This document shows, one piece after another, positions 37,040-48,662 of a stretch of DNA of 64,000 bases. Source of the DNA: Pleodorina starrii (taxonomy: Eukaryota; Chlorophyta; Chlorophyceae; Chlamydomonadales; Volvocaceae); the NCBI GenBank assembly GCA_030267565.1, contig BRXU01000004.1, positions 2,920,501 through 2,984,500 on the forward strand. Reading direction: 5' to 3'. The notes under the pieces were generated by a model. That model worked only from the letters and a program-made list of their open reading frames with translations. It did not search any database and was not told the origin of the DNA. Within the stretch, counting starts at the first letter, position 1. Each line of letters opens with the position of its first letter. The translations under genes and the position numbers were made by a program.

Positions 37040-40000
37040 CACACACCTACGCGCACCTACCCGCGTCCAGCTATTGTGAGCCAACTGCAGCAGTACCTCC
37101 AACGCCGTCAGGCTTGCCTCCGCGTCCAGCTGCAGACGGTCCTGAAGCTCAGCAACCATGCCGTCAGCGCCGCTGCCGCCGCCGCCGCCGGCACCGCCGG
37201 CGCCCCCGCCACCGCCGGCACCGCTGACGCCGGCACCGCTGCCGGCGCCGCCGGCGCCGCCGGCCGACGGTTTGTCGAGCCGCATGACGCTGGCGGCGGC
37301 GGCGGCGGCGGCCGACACGCCGCCGCCGATGCCAACGACGCCGACGGCGCCGCTGACGGCGCCGGCGATGGTGCCGGCGGCGGCGGCGTTGCCGCCTCCC
37401 GCCAGCAACCCGACGACGTCCATCAACCTGCAGCAGCACAGGAGAACCCCCAGACAGGCAGCGAGCGGCGTACCTCAACATGCGTTGTACATCCATCAGT
37501 TGTTCAACCTTCAGAGGCTGCCGCCCTGCGGCACATGCGCACCATTATGGGGGGCAGCAACCCCACCCCGAGCGATGGCCGGCTTTCTCCCCCCCCCAGC
37601 GTATGGGACACGTTAGGGCACGCGGCGCTGAAGCGCGCCTCGTGCTGAAGCGGTCAAGGGAGGGTGAGTACTCACCCGCCCGCAACCGTACCTTCGCCCT
37701 ACCCTCCAATGAACCGTGCATGGCCCGCCCGGCTTTTAGGGACGCCCCTCCCCCTTTTGCGCAAAACGTAGAACTTGCGAAATGTAACAAACACACACGC
37801 TCCCCCTCCCTCCCTCCCTCCCTCCCTCCCTCCCTCCCTGCCCCTCCCTCCCCCTGCCCCCCCTGCCTCCCACCTGTCCAGCAGCTGCGGCAGGGTGAGC
37901 GCCAGAACCGCCGCCAGCTCCTCACACAGCGCCAGGATGTTGGCCACCACCAGGGTGGCGGAGGTGCGGAGCGCGGGGGGCTCAGAGCCCAACATCAGCT
38001 TGCAGCAGACCTGGGGAAGGAACAACATACCCACAGACACACAGACCCGGACACCGACCCCAGCACGGCGGACGGCGGACGGCGCACCGGGGTCAGCCAT
38101 CGCTGCTGCAAGGGCTCAAGAGCTGTCGCTGTGGCGGCGGGGGCAATCGCCGCCCCCGGGCGCAACAGAGGCCCCGAGTGAGACGGGACGGCAAAAGGGG
38201 CCACCAGCCGCCGGGTAACTTGAATAAGCGATGCCCGCCCCGGCATCGCTACAGTGCACGCTACACCATCGATGGGTCATCCCAAGCGCACCTCCTTACG
38301 CGATCACCGAATCAACTAATAACTAATAAGTATTAACCGACACAATCAACTAATTAACTCCCGACAGGACCCTAAAGTGCCCCCCCCCGCCGCTTACCCG
38401 TCCCCGCACCACATCCGTCCGCAGCCCACCGCGCGACGTACCTGCACCACCCGCCGAAGCACGGCCGTGTGCGGCTGGCCGCCGGCCGCCGGCGCGCCGG
38501 ACCCATCGTCGGCGGCGCCCCTGCCGCCCCCGTACGACACCATCACCACGTCACCCAGCTGCGGTGGCAGCGGCGGCGGCAGCGGCGGCAGCGAGGCCGC
38601 CAGGCGGCTGCTGGGCTTGCTGCTGGCGCGGGAGGACAGCGGTGGAGGCTGCTGCTGCTGCTGCGGCTGCTGTGGCGGCTGCTGGCCCGGGCGGATGACT
38701 GCAGGGGCATACATACGATTCACACGCTACTCACTCACTCACTCACGTACTGGGGTCATCCAAGCACGCGTCGCGAAGCCCAAGTAGCCAACGCCAACGG
38801 TGGGAAGACTCGAGGCCACTGCCTGCCGCGCATGGGTGGTGCAGTACGGTACCCGGGGCTCCTAGGCTCGACGTCGCGTTCCACCCCGGGGCCGCGACCC
38901 CGCGTCACAGCAGCGACCTCGCCCCCGCAAGGCCGCCCAACGTCCCAAACGCGACAAGCTCCCCGACTGCTCGAGCCCCCATGTTTCCCTCCCTCCCTCC
39001 CTCCCTGGACATGGACATGGACATGGACATGGACATGGACAGGAGCACAGGACACTCTCCCCGATTGCCACGCAGGGCACACCGCCCACCACCACGTGCA
39101 CCAGCACCGCCGCCTCTCCCATGCCCCCCCGCCCGCTCCCCGCTCCCCCCGCGCCCCTCCAACCCCCCCTACCCGCTGCCGCCGTGGCCGCCGCCGCCCC
39201 CACCTCCTCCTCCAGTTCCGCCAGCAGCCCCGGCACCGCATCCGCCAGTTCCACCTCGCTGCGGGCCCCAACCGACCAGCAGCCCACCAGCCGGTGAAGC
39301 GCATGCAGCGCATGGGCGCGGATGTCGGCCACCTGGCCGGGGCCGGCGCGCTCCGGGGAGGGGCCGCATGCGCCGGCGCCGGCGAATGCGCCCGCGGTCG
39401 ACACGGTGCCCCAGGCAAGCGCCGCGGCGCTGTCTGCGCGGCGTGGAAAGGAGCTGGTAAGCGGAGGCGCAGCGCAGCTCAGCGCAGCAACCGAGGGCTG
39501 CAAGCAGCCGTCAACGCACCGGCGCCGACGCCCCGTCCCGCCACGTCCCGTGCTGATAACCATATCAGCGCCAGGCCCCCCCGCGGCCACACACGCAGCG
39601 GAGCGGATACGGTACCCACACGCAACGCAACCGGCCGCGGGAACACCCACCCCACGGCGCCGCCCTGTCCCCATGCCTCCCTCCCTCCCTCCCTGCCTCC
39701 CACCCCCTGCAAGCGGGTTCTTCTTCCTCTTCTTTCCCTGCCCCGCCACCGGCGCCCTTCCTGCCCCACGCACCCGCCACAGCCAGGATCGCGCCATGGG
39801 AGTGACGGCGCAGCTTGTGCTTGCTGGGACTCCGCGGCCCCGACCCGGACAGGAGGTCCGGGGATGCGACCGAGGAGCTCTCCCTCAGGAGGAGGTGCTG
39901 GTGCTGGGGGTGGAGGTGGTGGGGATGGTGGCCGATCCCGCCCGCGCCTCCGGACCAGGGGCTGTCCGCGCCCGCAGCGACGCTCTGCGAGCCCTCCCCC

Positions 40001-42863
40001 CTACCGGACCCGACTGGCCCCGGCGCCGCTGCCGGCCCCCAGCCCTCCTGCGACCCCGCCTCCGCCGCCAGTTTGAAGAGCGGCAGCGAGGGCTGAGGGG
40101 GGCGTGTGGGTTTTGAGCAGCGCCCGGCGGCCGGGCAGGACGGGGACAGGCGGGCGGGGGGGGAGAGGGGTGTCTAATTGCGCAGCAGTGGGGGTTCAGG
40201 GAGTGATATGCTCCTTTATATGAAAAATGAGTCACTGCAGTGGGGGGAAGGGGGAGGTGCGGGCGACGAGGGGCTCTACGGTAATAACCAGGAGCCAAGT
40301 GGGAGGATGTCCTGATTGTGGGGCATATGGAGCTAGTCGTAAGCCACAGCAAGCGGCGGTACCGCGCAACGAAAACGGTAACGGAAACGGAGGAGGCGGC
40401 AGAACGACAACAAGGACAGCGAGCTCATCACGTGAGCAGCTCAAAACCAGCGGGCCAGGCGCTGGAAGCTACATGGCATGTAGACAACAGCAGCGGCAGA
40501 GGAAGCAGAGGAAGCAGAGGCAGTAGCGTCAGCTCACCCACTGGCTGCCGCTCGTCGCGGCTGACGGAGGCAAGGCCGAGGGGGAGTGGACCGAGGAGCG
40601 GCCCATTGCCAGGCCCGCGGCGGAGCCCCCCGCTACCCGCGAAGGGCTCGTCCCCGGGACCGCCTCCCCGACCACGACCGCCGGGCTCAGCGCGACGCTG
40701 CCGGCGCCGCCACCGTACGGCGACAGAGCTCTTCCGCCGGCGCCGCCGCCGCCGCCGCCGGCAGCAGCAGCGCCGCCGCTGCTCCGCGTCCGCGACCGTG
40801 TCGCCGAGCGCTCCTCCGCCTCCACCACCGCATGCGTCGCGTCAATCGCCTCACACAGTACGTCCATGCAGTACGGCGTGTCTAACAACTGCCGTACTGC
40901 ATCTGCCACTGCGTCGCCGCCACCGCCGTCGACGCCCGGCGCCGCCGCCGCGGTGCCGCCCGGGCCCTGCTTGCCGGCGGCGCCGCCTTGCCTGGACTTG
41001 CCGCTGACGGCGCCGACGGCGCCGTACGGCGGCAGGTCGCTGGCTGTGCTGGAGTAGCGCCTGAGGTAGCGGCGGCCGTTGCTGCTGCCGGTGCTGGCGG
41101 TGGTGAGTTTGCGCTGCATCGGCGTCAGCGGTGGGGCGGCGGGGTCTCCGGACTCGGCCATCACGCACAGCAGCGCCAACAGAGCAGACAGCCGGGTGGC
41201 GGTTACGGCGGGGAGGACGTAGCTGCCGGGGGGGGGGGTTCGGCGGCAGCGGGGGCGGGGGCGGTTGGGGGCGGCGTGAATCGGTTGGCCGTTGTTTCCA
41301 CCAGGAGGGCCACTTCCATTTCCACTTCCACCAGGAGGAGGAGGAAGAGGAAGAGGAGGATAGAGGTTCCTCCCCACTCTGCTCGCTCCCGTGTCCGCCT
41401 GTCCCCCGCTCCACATACCCACACACCCTCATACGTCCTCATATGTCAATACCCATGCCCAAAGCACAACCCAAGGCGCACCCCACCCCACTCCTAACCC
41501 CCAACCCCCAGCACCCCCTCCCCGTTTCCCCGCCCCCCTCAGCACCCCCACCCACCCGTCCACCGCCAGCTGGTCCAGCAGGCGGTGCACCTGCCGCAGT
41601 ACGGCAGAAACCAGTCCCGGTACGGCACACAGCTGGCTCCGGAGCGCCGGGCTGCAGGCCACCAGCCGCTGCAGCGCCACCGCAGCGGCGGCCGCCACCG
41701 CGGGGTTGCCGGCGGCAAGGTCCTGCGCCGGCGGCGCCGCCGCCGATGCAGTGGCGGCGACGGCGCCGCCGCCAATCAGCGCCGCCAGCGGCCCCCCGCG
41801 CGCACCGCTTCGGAGGCTGCTGTTCAGGCTGCCGCCACCACCGCCGACGCCGTCATGCCGGCCGCTGCGGCTGCCGCTGTTGAGGCCGCCGGCCGCTGGG
41901 GCTCTGCCGCCGCCGCGGCTGGAGTTCGCCGCCGCCGCGGCGGCGGCAGCCGCCGCCAGCGCGCCGCCGCTGGCGCCGCCGCCGCCTCCGGCGGCGGCGG
42001 TCGAGCCTCCCGGCGTAGAACTGCCGTTGCTGGCGGCAGCGGCGCCTCCGCCGCCGCCTCCCAGGCTCAGCGACACGGCGGCCGCCAGGGAGGCGGCGCG
42101 GGAGGGCGTCAGTGCGCCGGCGGCTGTAGTGCCCGAGTAGTGCGGCAGCAGCTGTAGCAACTCCAGTATGCGAGCCAGGAACTCGTTGACGGTGGGGCCT
42201 TGTTTCGAAGGCGTGCGGTGCGGCGCGGTGCGGTGGCGGTGTGTGGCGATGTGTGGCGGTGTGTGGCGGTGTGTGGCGGTGGGGAGGGGGCGGCGAGAGG
42301 GGCAATCTTCAAGAGGCGAACGGGCGGTGTGTCCCGGTGCCAGTGCCAGTGCCAGTGCCGGTGCCAGTGCCAGTGCCTGGCGAGTTGGCACACTGGGTTG
42401 CATGCGGATGGGGTGCGATAGAACTGAGGCGCGCGGCTCCTGCGTGCAAACGCCGTCCATGACACGGCACTAACACCAACACCAACACCAACACCAACCG
42501 CTATTTCCGTCCCCAGCGCACGGCCGTGTGCGGTACTCCCGGCCTGGGGTGTGGGTTCGGCTCCTACCGCCAACGCGCCGCGATGCGTGGCCCCGCCGCT
42601 GCTCGTCCCGCCCCTGGATCCTGGATCCTGACATTCACCGTACCTTGCATCCTGTCCTGCATGAAGTCGGGGTGCTGCAGCAGCAGCCCCAGCCAGTCCA
42701 GCGCCGCCGCCACCACCCCCGGCGGCTGCTGGGGCCCCAGGCAGTGCGCCAGGGCGGGCACCAGACCCGAGTCGGCCACCAGGTCGGACCGGACGGACAG
42801 CTCGCACAGCTGGGGAGGGAGAGTGCAGGGAGGGGCCGAGGGTTGGGGGTGGGGGTCGGGGTG

Positions 42864-42915
<52 letters not shown>

Positions 42916-45900
42916 CCATTGACATATTTTTCGCAATCTCAGTTGGAGTCGGGGCCAGGGCCGGGGTAAGGGTCCGTGGTATGCGTGCCGATGTGGAACG
43001 CCTGCGGCGCAGTCGCATAATAGGAGATGGAAAGTGGCGCGTGGGGTGTAGGTGTGTGTTTGTGCGTGCGTGCGTGCCTGCCGACTCCCAACCCGATACC
43101 CGGTACAGGCCCCCCGGGGGGCTGCCTCCCCCGTTGGACCCTTCCATCCACATCGGCTCCTCCCCATCGACCCCTCCCACTCAACCCCTCCCGCTCGACC
43201 CCCTCCCCAGGGGCCCTCAGACGGACCAACGGACGACTGCTGCCCTCAGTGATGGACGCATGGCTACAGGGAGGGCTCACACTCCACAGTGCTGTGCTGT
43301 GCTGAGCACTCGGCCCGTCCGGGGTGGGTCCACAACACCGACCGCGAGCCGCCCTTCACCCCTCCCCCCTTCCGCTCCTCCCTCCCGCTCCTCCCTCCCG
43401 CTCCTTCCCCCCGCTCCTCACCTGCGTCGTCAGCGTGCACAGCAGCCGCAGCACCTTGACCCTCAGGCCCGCCTGCCAGTGCCACTGCCACTGCCAGCCG
43501 GCGCCACCCCACGGGTCGGAGGCCGGGGCGGGAAGGACTGCGGCCGCAGCGGAGCACAGGCCAAAGCCATCCGAGAAAAGACACATTACACCACACCACA
43601 TCACACCACATCACACCGTATTTCAGCAGTCAACAGCAAGACAGCGAGATGGGCAGGAAGGCTGCGGGACCGGACAAGGGCCTTCGGCTCCAAGACCACC
43701 CGGTACGGTCAGTCAAGCAGGCCCTCCACCGGCATTACTACCGCTACACGACCAGGCTCCCTCAGCCCCGTGTCCCCTATCTAGCCACAACCGGTAGCTG
43801 GATAGCTGGATACCCAAACCACATCGTAAAGACCCCTACCCTCTATCAATGCCTTGGTCCGACCTCTGCGTCCGCCACCCCGCACCCTCGCCCTCACCCG
43901 GCCGCCGCTCCCTCAGCACCGCCAGCAGCGTCGGCACCAGCGTCGTCTTCCCCGCCAACACCCGCGCCACGTCCCGACTGTGAGCCGCCACCGTGCACAG
44001 AGCCAGCGCCGCCTCCACACCCGCCGCCGCCGCGTCCTCGTACGGCTCCGCAGCCGCTGCCGCGCCGCCGATGCTGCCGCCGCCAATGCCGCCGCCGCCG
44101 CCATCCACTGCCGAGTCCGGGTGGACAGTCGGCAGGGTGCCGGACATGCCGCGGGCGGCGGTGGCGGCGGCTGCCGCCGCCGCGGCGGATCCGGGCGACG
44201 ACGCGGCGAGGTCCGCGGATCCGGATGGGGGAGTGAGCTCCCGCTCCCCGCGTGTGGAGGTGGCGGCGGGGGAGGGTAGCAGGGAGATGATGGTGCCCAG
44301 TGCGCCGCGGGTGTTGACGATGACCTGGTCGGTTTAGGGATTTGCTGTTGGTGGTGTTGTCGGTGTCGGTGTTGGTTTTTAGGGCGTTGCTGTTGGTGGT
44401 AGTGGTGGTGGTTGTGGTGGTTGTGGTCATGGTATTGGTGATAGTGGTGTTGATGGTGTTGGGCGTTGATGGTGTTGATGGTGTTGTGGTGGCGGTTGTG
44501 GTGGTGGTAAAGGTGGAGGAAGAGGTGGTGGGGATGGTGGAGGGAGAGGTGGTGGAGGGAGAGGTGGTGAGGGTATCTCCTCGCTCCGCTCCTCAGCGCT
44601 CCGCGGCTCTGCGTCAAAACCTCCTAACCGCCTGGCGGCGGGGCGTCCCGTTGCCGCACCGCCGCCGCACCGGCCCGCTGGCACCCCTCACACCAGCCCT
44701 CGCATACCTGCGTAAACATCTCGTAACTGTACGGGCCGTACTGCGCGATCGCCGCCAGCAGCGCCGCCACGAAGCTGCGGCTGGCCGCCGCCGCCGCTTC
44801 GCCAGCGGCGGCGCCCCAGATCAGCTGCGGCGGCGGCGCCGGCGGCAGCATCAGCAGCAGCGCCATCGCCGACAGCACCTCCGGCGGCGGCGCCAGCGCC
44901 TCGCGCAGCGCCGCCGTACATCGTGCCGCCGGCTGCTCCGCCAGCCGCGCCAACGTGCCGGCTGCGAGCGCCTGTACGGCAAACGCCTCCTCGTCCAGCG
45001 CCGTCGTCGCGTCCATGCTGCGGTGGATCAGAAAATACGACCATGTACGGAGCGCCGGCAGCGCGCCGACGTCGGCCGCCACCAGCGCCTCCGTCGCCAG
45101 CCCGCTGCCGGCCACCACTCGCAGCGTGTGCATGGCGTACACGGCGGCGCCAAGCGCCCCCGCCGGGTCGAGGGCGCCGCCGTACCCGGCGGCGGCGGCG
45201 GCGACGTCGGCTGACGCCGTCGCCGCCAGACCTTGCCCCGAGGCTCCGACGGCGGCGCCGACGGCGTTGCCGCCACTGACGCTCGGATCGGCGGAGGCGG
45301 CTCTGCTGCGGCCGCCGGCCGCTCCGGAACCCGTCATGCCGTGCGGCAGCGTCAGGTTGACGTCGACGCCTAGCAGCTTGGCGCCGTACTGCAGCGCCAA
45401 CGCCAGCGCCGCCGCCACGCCGGGGTTCGCCGCCAGCACCGCCACGCAGCCGGCGTCGGCCTCGCAGCAGTAGCCGTACAAGGCCGCCATGAGGGCGTGC
45501 ACGACGGCCAAGGATCCCGGCGGCGGCAGGTCGCCGCCGCCGCCACCGCTGCCGCCGGCGCACGCGCCGGCCTCCAGCGGCGCATGCGCCGCCAGCGCCG
45601 CCACGGCGCCGCCGCAAAGCACCTGGAAGCGCCCCAGGCAGTCCAGCAGCGGCGGCGGCGCCGCCGCCGCCAGGGGCTGCTGCTGCGGCTGCTGCTGCTG
45701 TCTCTGCTGGGGTGATTGCTGCCGCTGCTGCTGGGGCGACGGCGAGGGCGTCTGTGGCGCCTGCGATGGCGGCGGCGGCGGCGGCGGGAGCTGCCGCAGC
45801 AGGGCGACCGTCGCCGCTCCCGTCTGCGCCAGCGCCCGCAGCAGTCGCCGCATCGGCTGACCCTCTTGCTCCGCCATCGCCGCCGCGACGGAGGCATTGT

Positions 45901-48662
45901 AGCACAGCACCCGCAGCAGCCCCGCCACGTGAACCAGCGTCGCCAGCGCCTCCGCCGCGGTGGCCGCCGCCGGCGATGGCGCCGTCGTCATCGCCGCCGC
46001 CGCCGCCGCCACCAGCCCCCCGCCGGCGCCGTACGGCGACGGCGACGCGGGCTGCGAGGGCCAGGCTCCCGCAGTGTACTGCACCGAGCTGCGTTGGGAG
46101 GCGGTGCCGCCGCCAGGAGCGCTGAGTGCCGCGGCGAAACGTCCGGGGAGGTTCGGCCGGAGGCTGAGGCTGAGGCCGAGTCGGCTGCGTTTGCGAGCCA
46201 GGACCAGAGGCTTCCGCCGCCGCCGCCGGCGCAGGCTGCCAGGGTTGCCTGCAGGTCGGGCCCTGCCCGCCCCAGCAGCCCTACCAGGATGGGGACCAGC
46301 TCCTGCTCGCGGGGGTTATCCACGGGGGTATAGGCCGGAGCCCGTGAACGGTAAAGTAACAGAAGATGGCCGCGGGGGGGGGCGTTGCGCGTTGGTTGGC
46401 AGCCGCGCCGGGGGGACCGGGGACCAGGGACCAGGGGCACCTCGTGAGGAAAGGGCAGCCAGCGGGCTGTGGCGCAGCTGACACCTGGGCTAGGCCGCCG
46501 CGCAACGACCGAAAGAATACCGTACCCTACCCGTGTACCCCACGACTGTCACAAACTCTATACCCACCTCGGCGGGGGCGGTAGCCGGCTAATATCTGCG
46601 TATCCTGAGCACCCACGGTGCCCGGCGCATCGAAGAGCTGCGTTGTGCACACGCCCTCTCCCTTCCCTCGTCCTTGGCCCCGCAAGGCAAACCCCTCCGC
46701 CCTGGACACGCGGCCCTGCAGCCGTGTCTCTACCGGCCAGCGGCTGCCGTCCCTTCCTCCCTTGGCCCGGCCGCAAGGCACCCCTTCAACTCCCCCTTCG
46801 CCGCACTGCAGCCCCACACGCACGCCACCCCGGCGCCCTCCCTCATCCCCGCCCCCGCTACTCCGCTGCAGTTCGCGTTTTAACCATCCCATCGCCCGGC
46901 GCCCATCGCCGGCCGCCACACCGGCGCGGTCGCTGTCCTGCCGCACCTGCGCCCTGGCGACCAGCTGCCACTGGACCCTGGTCTCCTGACTGAGGTTGAA
47001 GAGGGCACCACTGGCCGCCATCCGCAGAGCGACGGAGGGCGTGCCCAGGAGGACTGGGCGGACGGGACGGGACGGGACGGGCGGAGAGACACGCATAGTG
47101 CATTCCCGCTCGTATTGTGTCATTGGCGGAGGATGGGCAAAGCAGCGGCGAGGCGACTGGGTCCGGGTCTGGGTCCGGGTCCGGGGTCGGCCGGGGCTGG
47201 GGTGCGGTATCAGACGCGACCGGAGCATTTGCCCTCCGCAGGTGCGATCCTCCTTCCTTAACAAGCGGCCAAATCGGTCGATCAAAGCTACTCCTCCTTT
47301 ACTCCTGCCTTCCCTCATTTCGGCTCCTGGTCATCTACCCGTATACCAGCCAGCCAGCCAGTCAGCCTGCTCTTTTCGGACTGTTTACCCCCATAACCCC
47401 CTCCTGCCTCCTCCCTCCTCCCTCCTCCCTCCTCCCCTCCCCGACCTCTCACCCATCAGGACCTGCACCAGGCCGCTGGTCCCCGCCATCAGCAGCTCCC
47501 GCCCCTCACTGTCAGCACTGATGCGCCACAGCAGACTGCACGCCGCCCGCGCAGCCGCGTGAGGCTCCTCCCACGCATTCAGCGCAGGCTGCGCCGCCGG
47601 CCGCTCGGGCCCTTGCTGCGACGCCGGCGGCTGCGGCCCCTGCTGCTTGCCCAGGTTTGAGCTGCCGCTCTGACGCACCGCCGCAGCGGCTGCGGCACCG
47701 CCGCTCGGGCTGCCGTCGGGGCTGCCAGGCGCCGGCGCCGCGGCAGCGGCGGTGCCGCCGGGCTGCGCCTCCACAGGCGCTCCGCCCTGGCTGCGCCCCT
47801 GCTGCTGCCCCTGCTGCTGCTGCCCCTGCTGCTGCTGCTGCTGCTGCTGCTGGCTCCCCGCCGTCGCTGCCGCTGTCGCTTCGAAGACTGTGTTATGGAC
47901 GGGTGGCATGTTGGTTGCCACCAGGTCGAGGAGGGCCTGGCAGCAGCCCGGCACCGCCGCCAGCTCCACCTCGCCGCCGGGGCCGCAGCGGCTGGCCTCC
48001 AGGAGCACGGCCACGGCGCGCTGCTGGGCGGGCGCATCCTGGCGGGATGTAGGAGGCGGAGGAGGCGGAGGTGTAGGGTGTTTGGGAGTGTGGATTGGAG
48101 GAGGTGTATGGGTGCATGCGTGCCGTTGGCGGCTGACGCCCTAGGGTTTACTGAGGGTTCTGCCTCTGGGTTGCAGCCTGCGGCACACGCTATGTGTGCG
48201 TTGGGTCGCCGGGCCGTTGGTGGGGAGACTCCGGGGCTGGATCCCGCGGGACGACGTGGACAGCGCGTGGAAGCGTGGAGAGATTTGGGTTATGAGGGGT
48301 TTCTGGCTGGATGTGCGCCCGGCCGTGCCTGCTGCGTGCTAAATCCGACCGTTACAGCTAAGCTGACCATAGGAACCGGTCGATTGCAGCTTATCAGTGG
48401 GCTACATTCCCCCCTCCTGGTGCCCGAATGTGTGTTTACGCGGTTGCAGGACGCATCGAAGAAGGTGCGGAAGGACGGCGGTGCGCAGTACCTTAGTACG
48501 GAGTGCGACGCACAGCGGCTGCAGCAGGCCCGCCTGGTGTATGGCCGGCAAGGCCAGCCGCTGCTGCGACACCGCCTCCAGGAGCTTGGCGCACGCCTCC
48601 TTGCCATAAGGGGAAGCTGGTAGCTGCTGCGCCCATTTCAGCAAAGTAGCCTGGTCGTTCAT
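22848..48662 (-). CDS. giant ARM-like repeat protein, about 4,000 residues
   Basis: 32 exons, 5'->3': 48492-48662, 47453-48038, 46947-47053, 46141-46302, 44708-46078, 43898-44324, 43422-43537, 42644-42809, 41556-42198, 40538-41222, 39774-40092, 39173-39433, 38442-38698, 37874-38010, 37061-37427, 33641-34037, 33063-33234, 32581-32809, 31850-32284, 31345-31516, 30556-30818, 30049-30306, 29287-29487, 28971-29154, 28692-28778, 28179-28390, 27693-27824, 27015-27401, 26618-26683, 26255-26338, 25811-25972, 22848-25634. The 12,003 nt sum to a whole number of codons and every junction agrees in phase. ARM/HEAT-like helices recur, e.g. [63 protein letters not shown] and [15 protein letters not shown], separated by Gly/Ala/Gln-rich linkers. 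No enzyme domain, signal peptide or membrane segment was seen, so a scaffold role is inferred. The weakest join is the 62-nt intron at 46079-46140 (donor GTTTCG), which could instead be a frameshift. Splitting into several genes is possible but no internal start or stop argues for it. Confidence 0.8.
24960..25056 (-). repeat. CAG-type repeat encoding poly-glutamine in the last exon of the giant gene
   Basis: CTG/TTG codon-phase repeats on the plus strand encode His/Leu-interrupted Gln runs ([14 protein letters not shown]). A second Gln-rich run lies at about 25374-25445, and poly-Ala is encoded at about 25197-25250. Length variation between strains is likely. Confidence 0.75.
29183..29270. 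repeat. 10-bp tandem array (AGAGTAGGTA) in an intron of the giant gene
   Basis: Five exact copies of AGAGTAGGTA occupy 29191-29240, flanked by degenerate copies to about 29270. In the transcript this reads TACCTACTCT, a pyrimidine-rich array between the exons at 29287-29487 and 28971-29154. Confidence 0.75.
34074..34141. repeat. 12-bp tandem array (GAGGAGGGGGTT) just upstream of an exon
   Basis: About five copies. On the transcribed strand it reads AACCCCCTCCTC and ends about 37 nt before the acceptor of exon 33641-34037, so it forms a long repeated pyrimidine tract for that splice site. Confidence 0.75.
34427..34454. repeat. CA dinucleotide repeat at the 5' side of the LINE fragment
   Basis: (CA)14 immediately precedes the retrotransposon-like sequence. 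A longer CA tract lies on its other side. Confidence 0.8.
34456..36990 (+). mobile_element. 5'-truncated LINE-type (non-LTR) retrotransposon fragment
   Basis: A plus-strand frame runs to a TGA at 36185. It stays open back to 34314, but upstream of about 34456 it only reads through a CA repeat. The coding part begins near [23 protein letters not shown], resembling the region just after the reverse transcriptase domain of algal L1-like ORF2. It ends with a zinc-knuckle-like segment ([27 protein letters not shown], about 35708-35796) typical of the C-terminus of such proteins. The reverse transcriptase and endonuclease are absent, as expected from 5' truncation. About 800 nt of non-coding 3' tail follows, with TGTAA at 36984-36988 and then (AC)n. 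It lies opposite to, and inside, the 3,023-nt intron (34038-37060) of the giant gene. The frame is still open, which suggests a recent insertion. Confidence 0.65.
36990..37049. repeat. AC dinucleotide repeat at the 3' end of the LINE fragment
   Basis: About 30 AC units with few interruptions, directly after the element's TGTAA. It ends 12 nt from the exon boundary at 37061, so the transcript of the giant gene has a UG tract right after this 5' splice site. Confidence 0.8.
37804..37839. repeat. CCCT tetramer array in an intron of the giant gene
   Basis: About nine tandem CCCT units (GGGA in the transcript), 35 nt downstream of the splice donor of exon 37874-38010. Confidence 0.7.
39007..39042. 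repeat. GGACAT hexamer array in an intron of the giant gene
   Basis: Six tandem copies of GGACAT between the exons at 39173-39433 and 38442-38698. Confidence 0.75.
42339..42379. repeat. GTGCCA hexamer array in an intron of the giant gene
   Basis: About six imperfect copies of CAGTGC/GTGCCA between the exons at 42644-42809 and 41556-42198. Confidence 0.7.
42844..42916. repeat. GGGTCG hexamer array in an intron of the giant gene
   Basis: About twelve copies of GGGGTC/GGGTCG directly upstream of the exon at 42644-42809. In the transcript this is a CGACCC-rich pyrimidine tract. Confidence 0.75.
44341..44573. repeat. G/T-rich degenerate trinucleotide stretch in an intron of the giant gene
   Basis: A long run of GGT, GTT and GTG words without C on the plus strand (A/C-rich in the transcript). 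It fills most of the intron between the exons at 44708-46078 and 43898-44324. Its open frames encode only Val/His-type low complexity and are not genes. Confidence 0.65.

Noticed and set aside
38469..40076. A 535-codon plus-strand frame
   Set aside because: It crosses three minus-strand exons and their introns and is Pro/Arg/Gly low complexity without motifs.
44341..44573. Coding potential of the G/T-rich stretch
   Set aside because: Only Val-rich or His/Asn-rich low complexity is encoded, and it falls between two in-phase exons.
22848..48662. Several separate small ARM-protein genes instead of one
   Set aside because: All junctions agree in phase, no internal stop is forced, and no TTACA plus new start pattern was noticed between exons. 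It remains possible and is stated as a refuting outcome.
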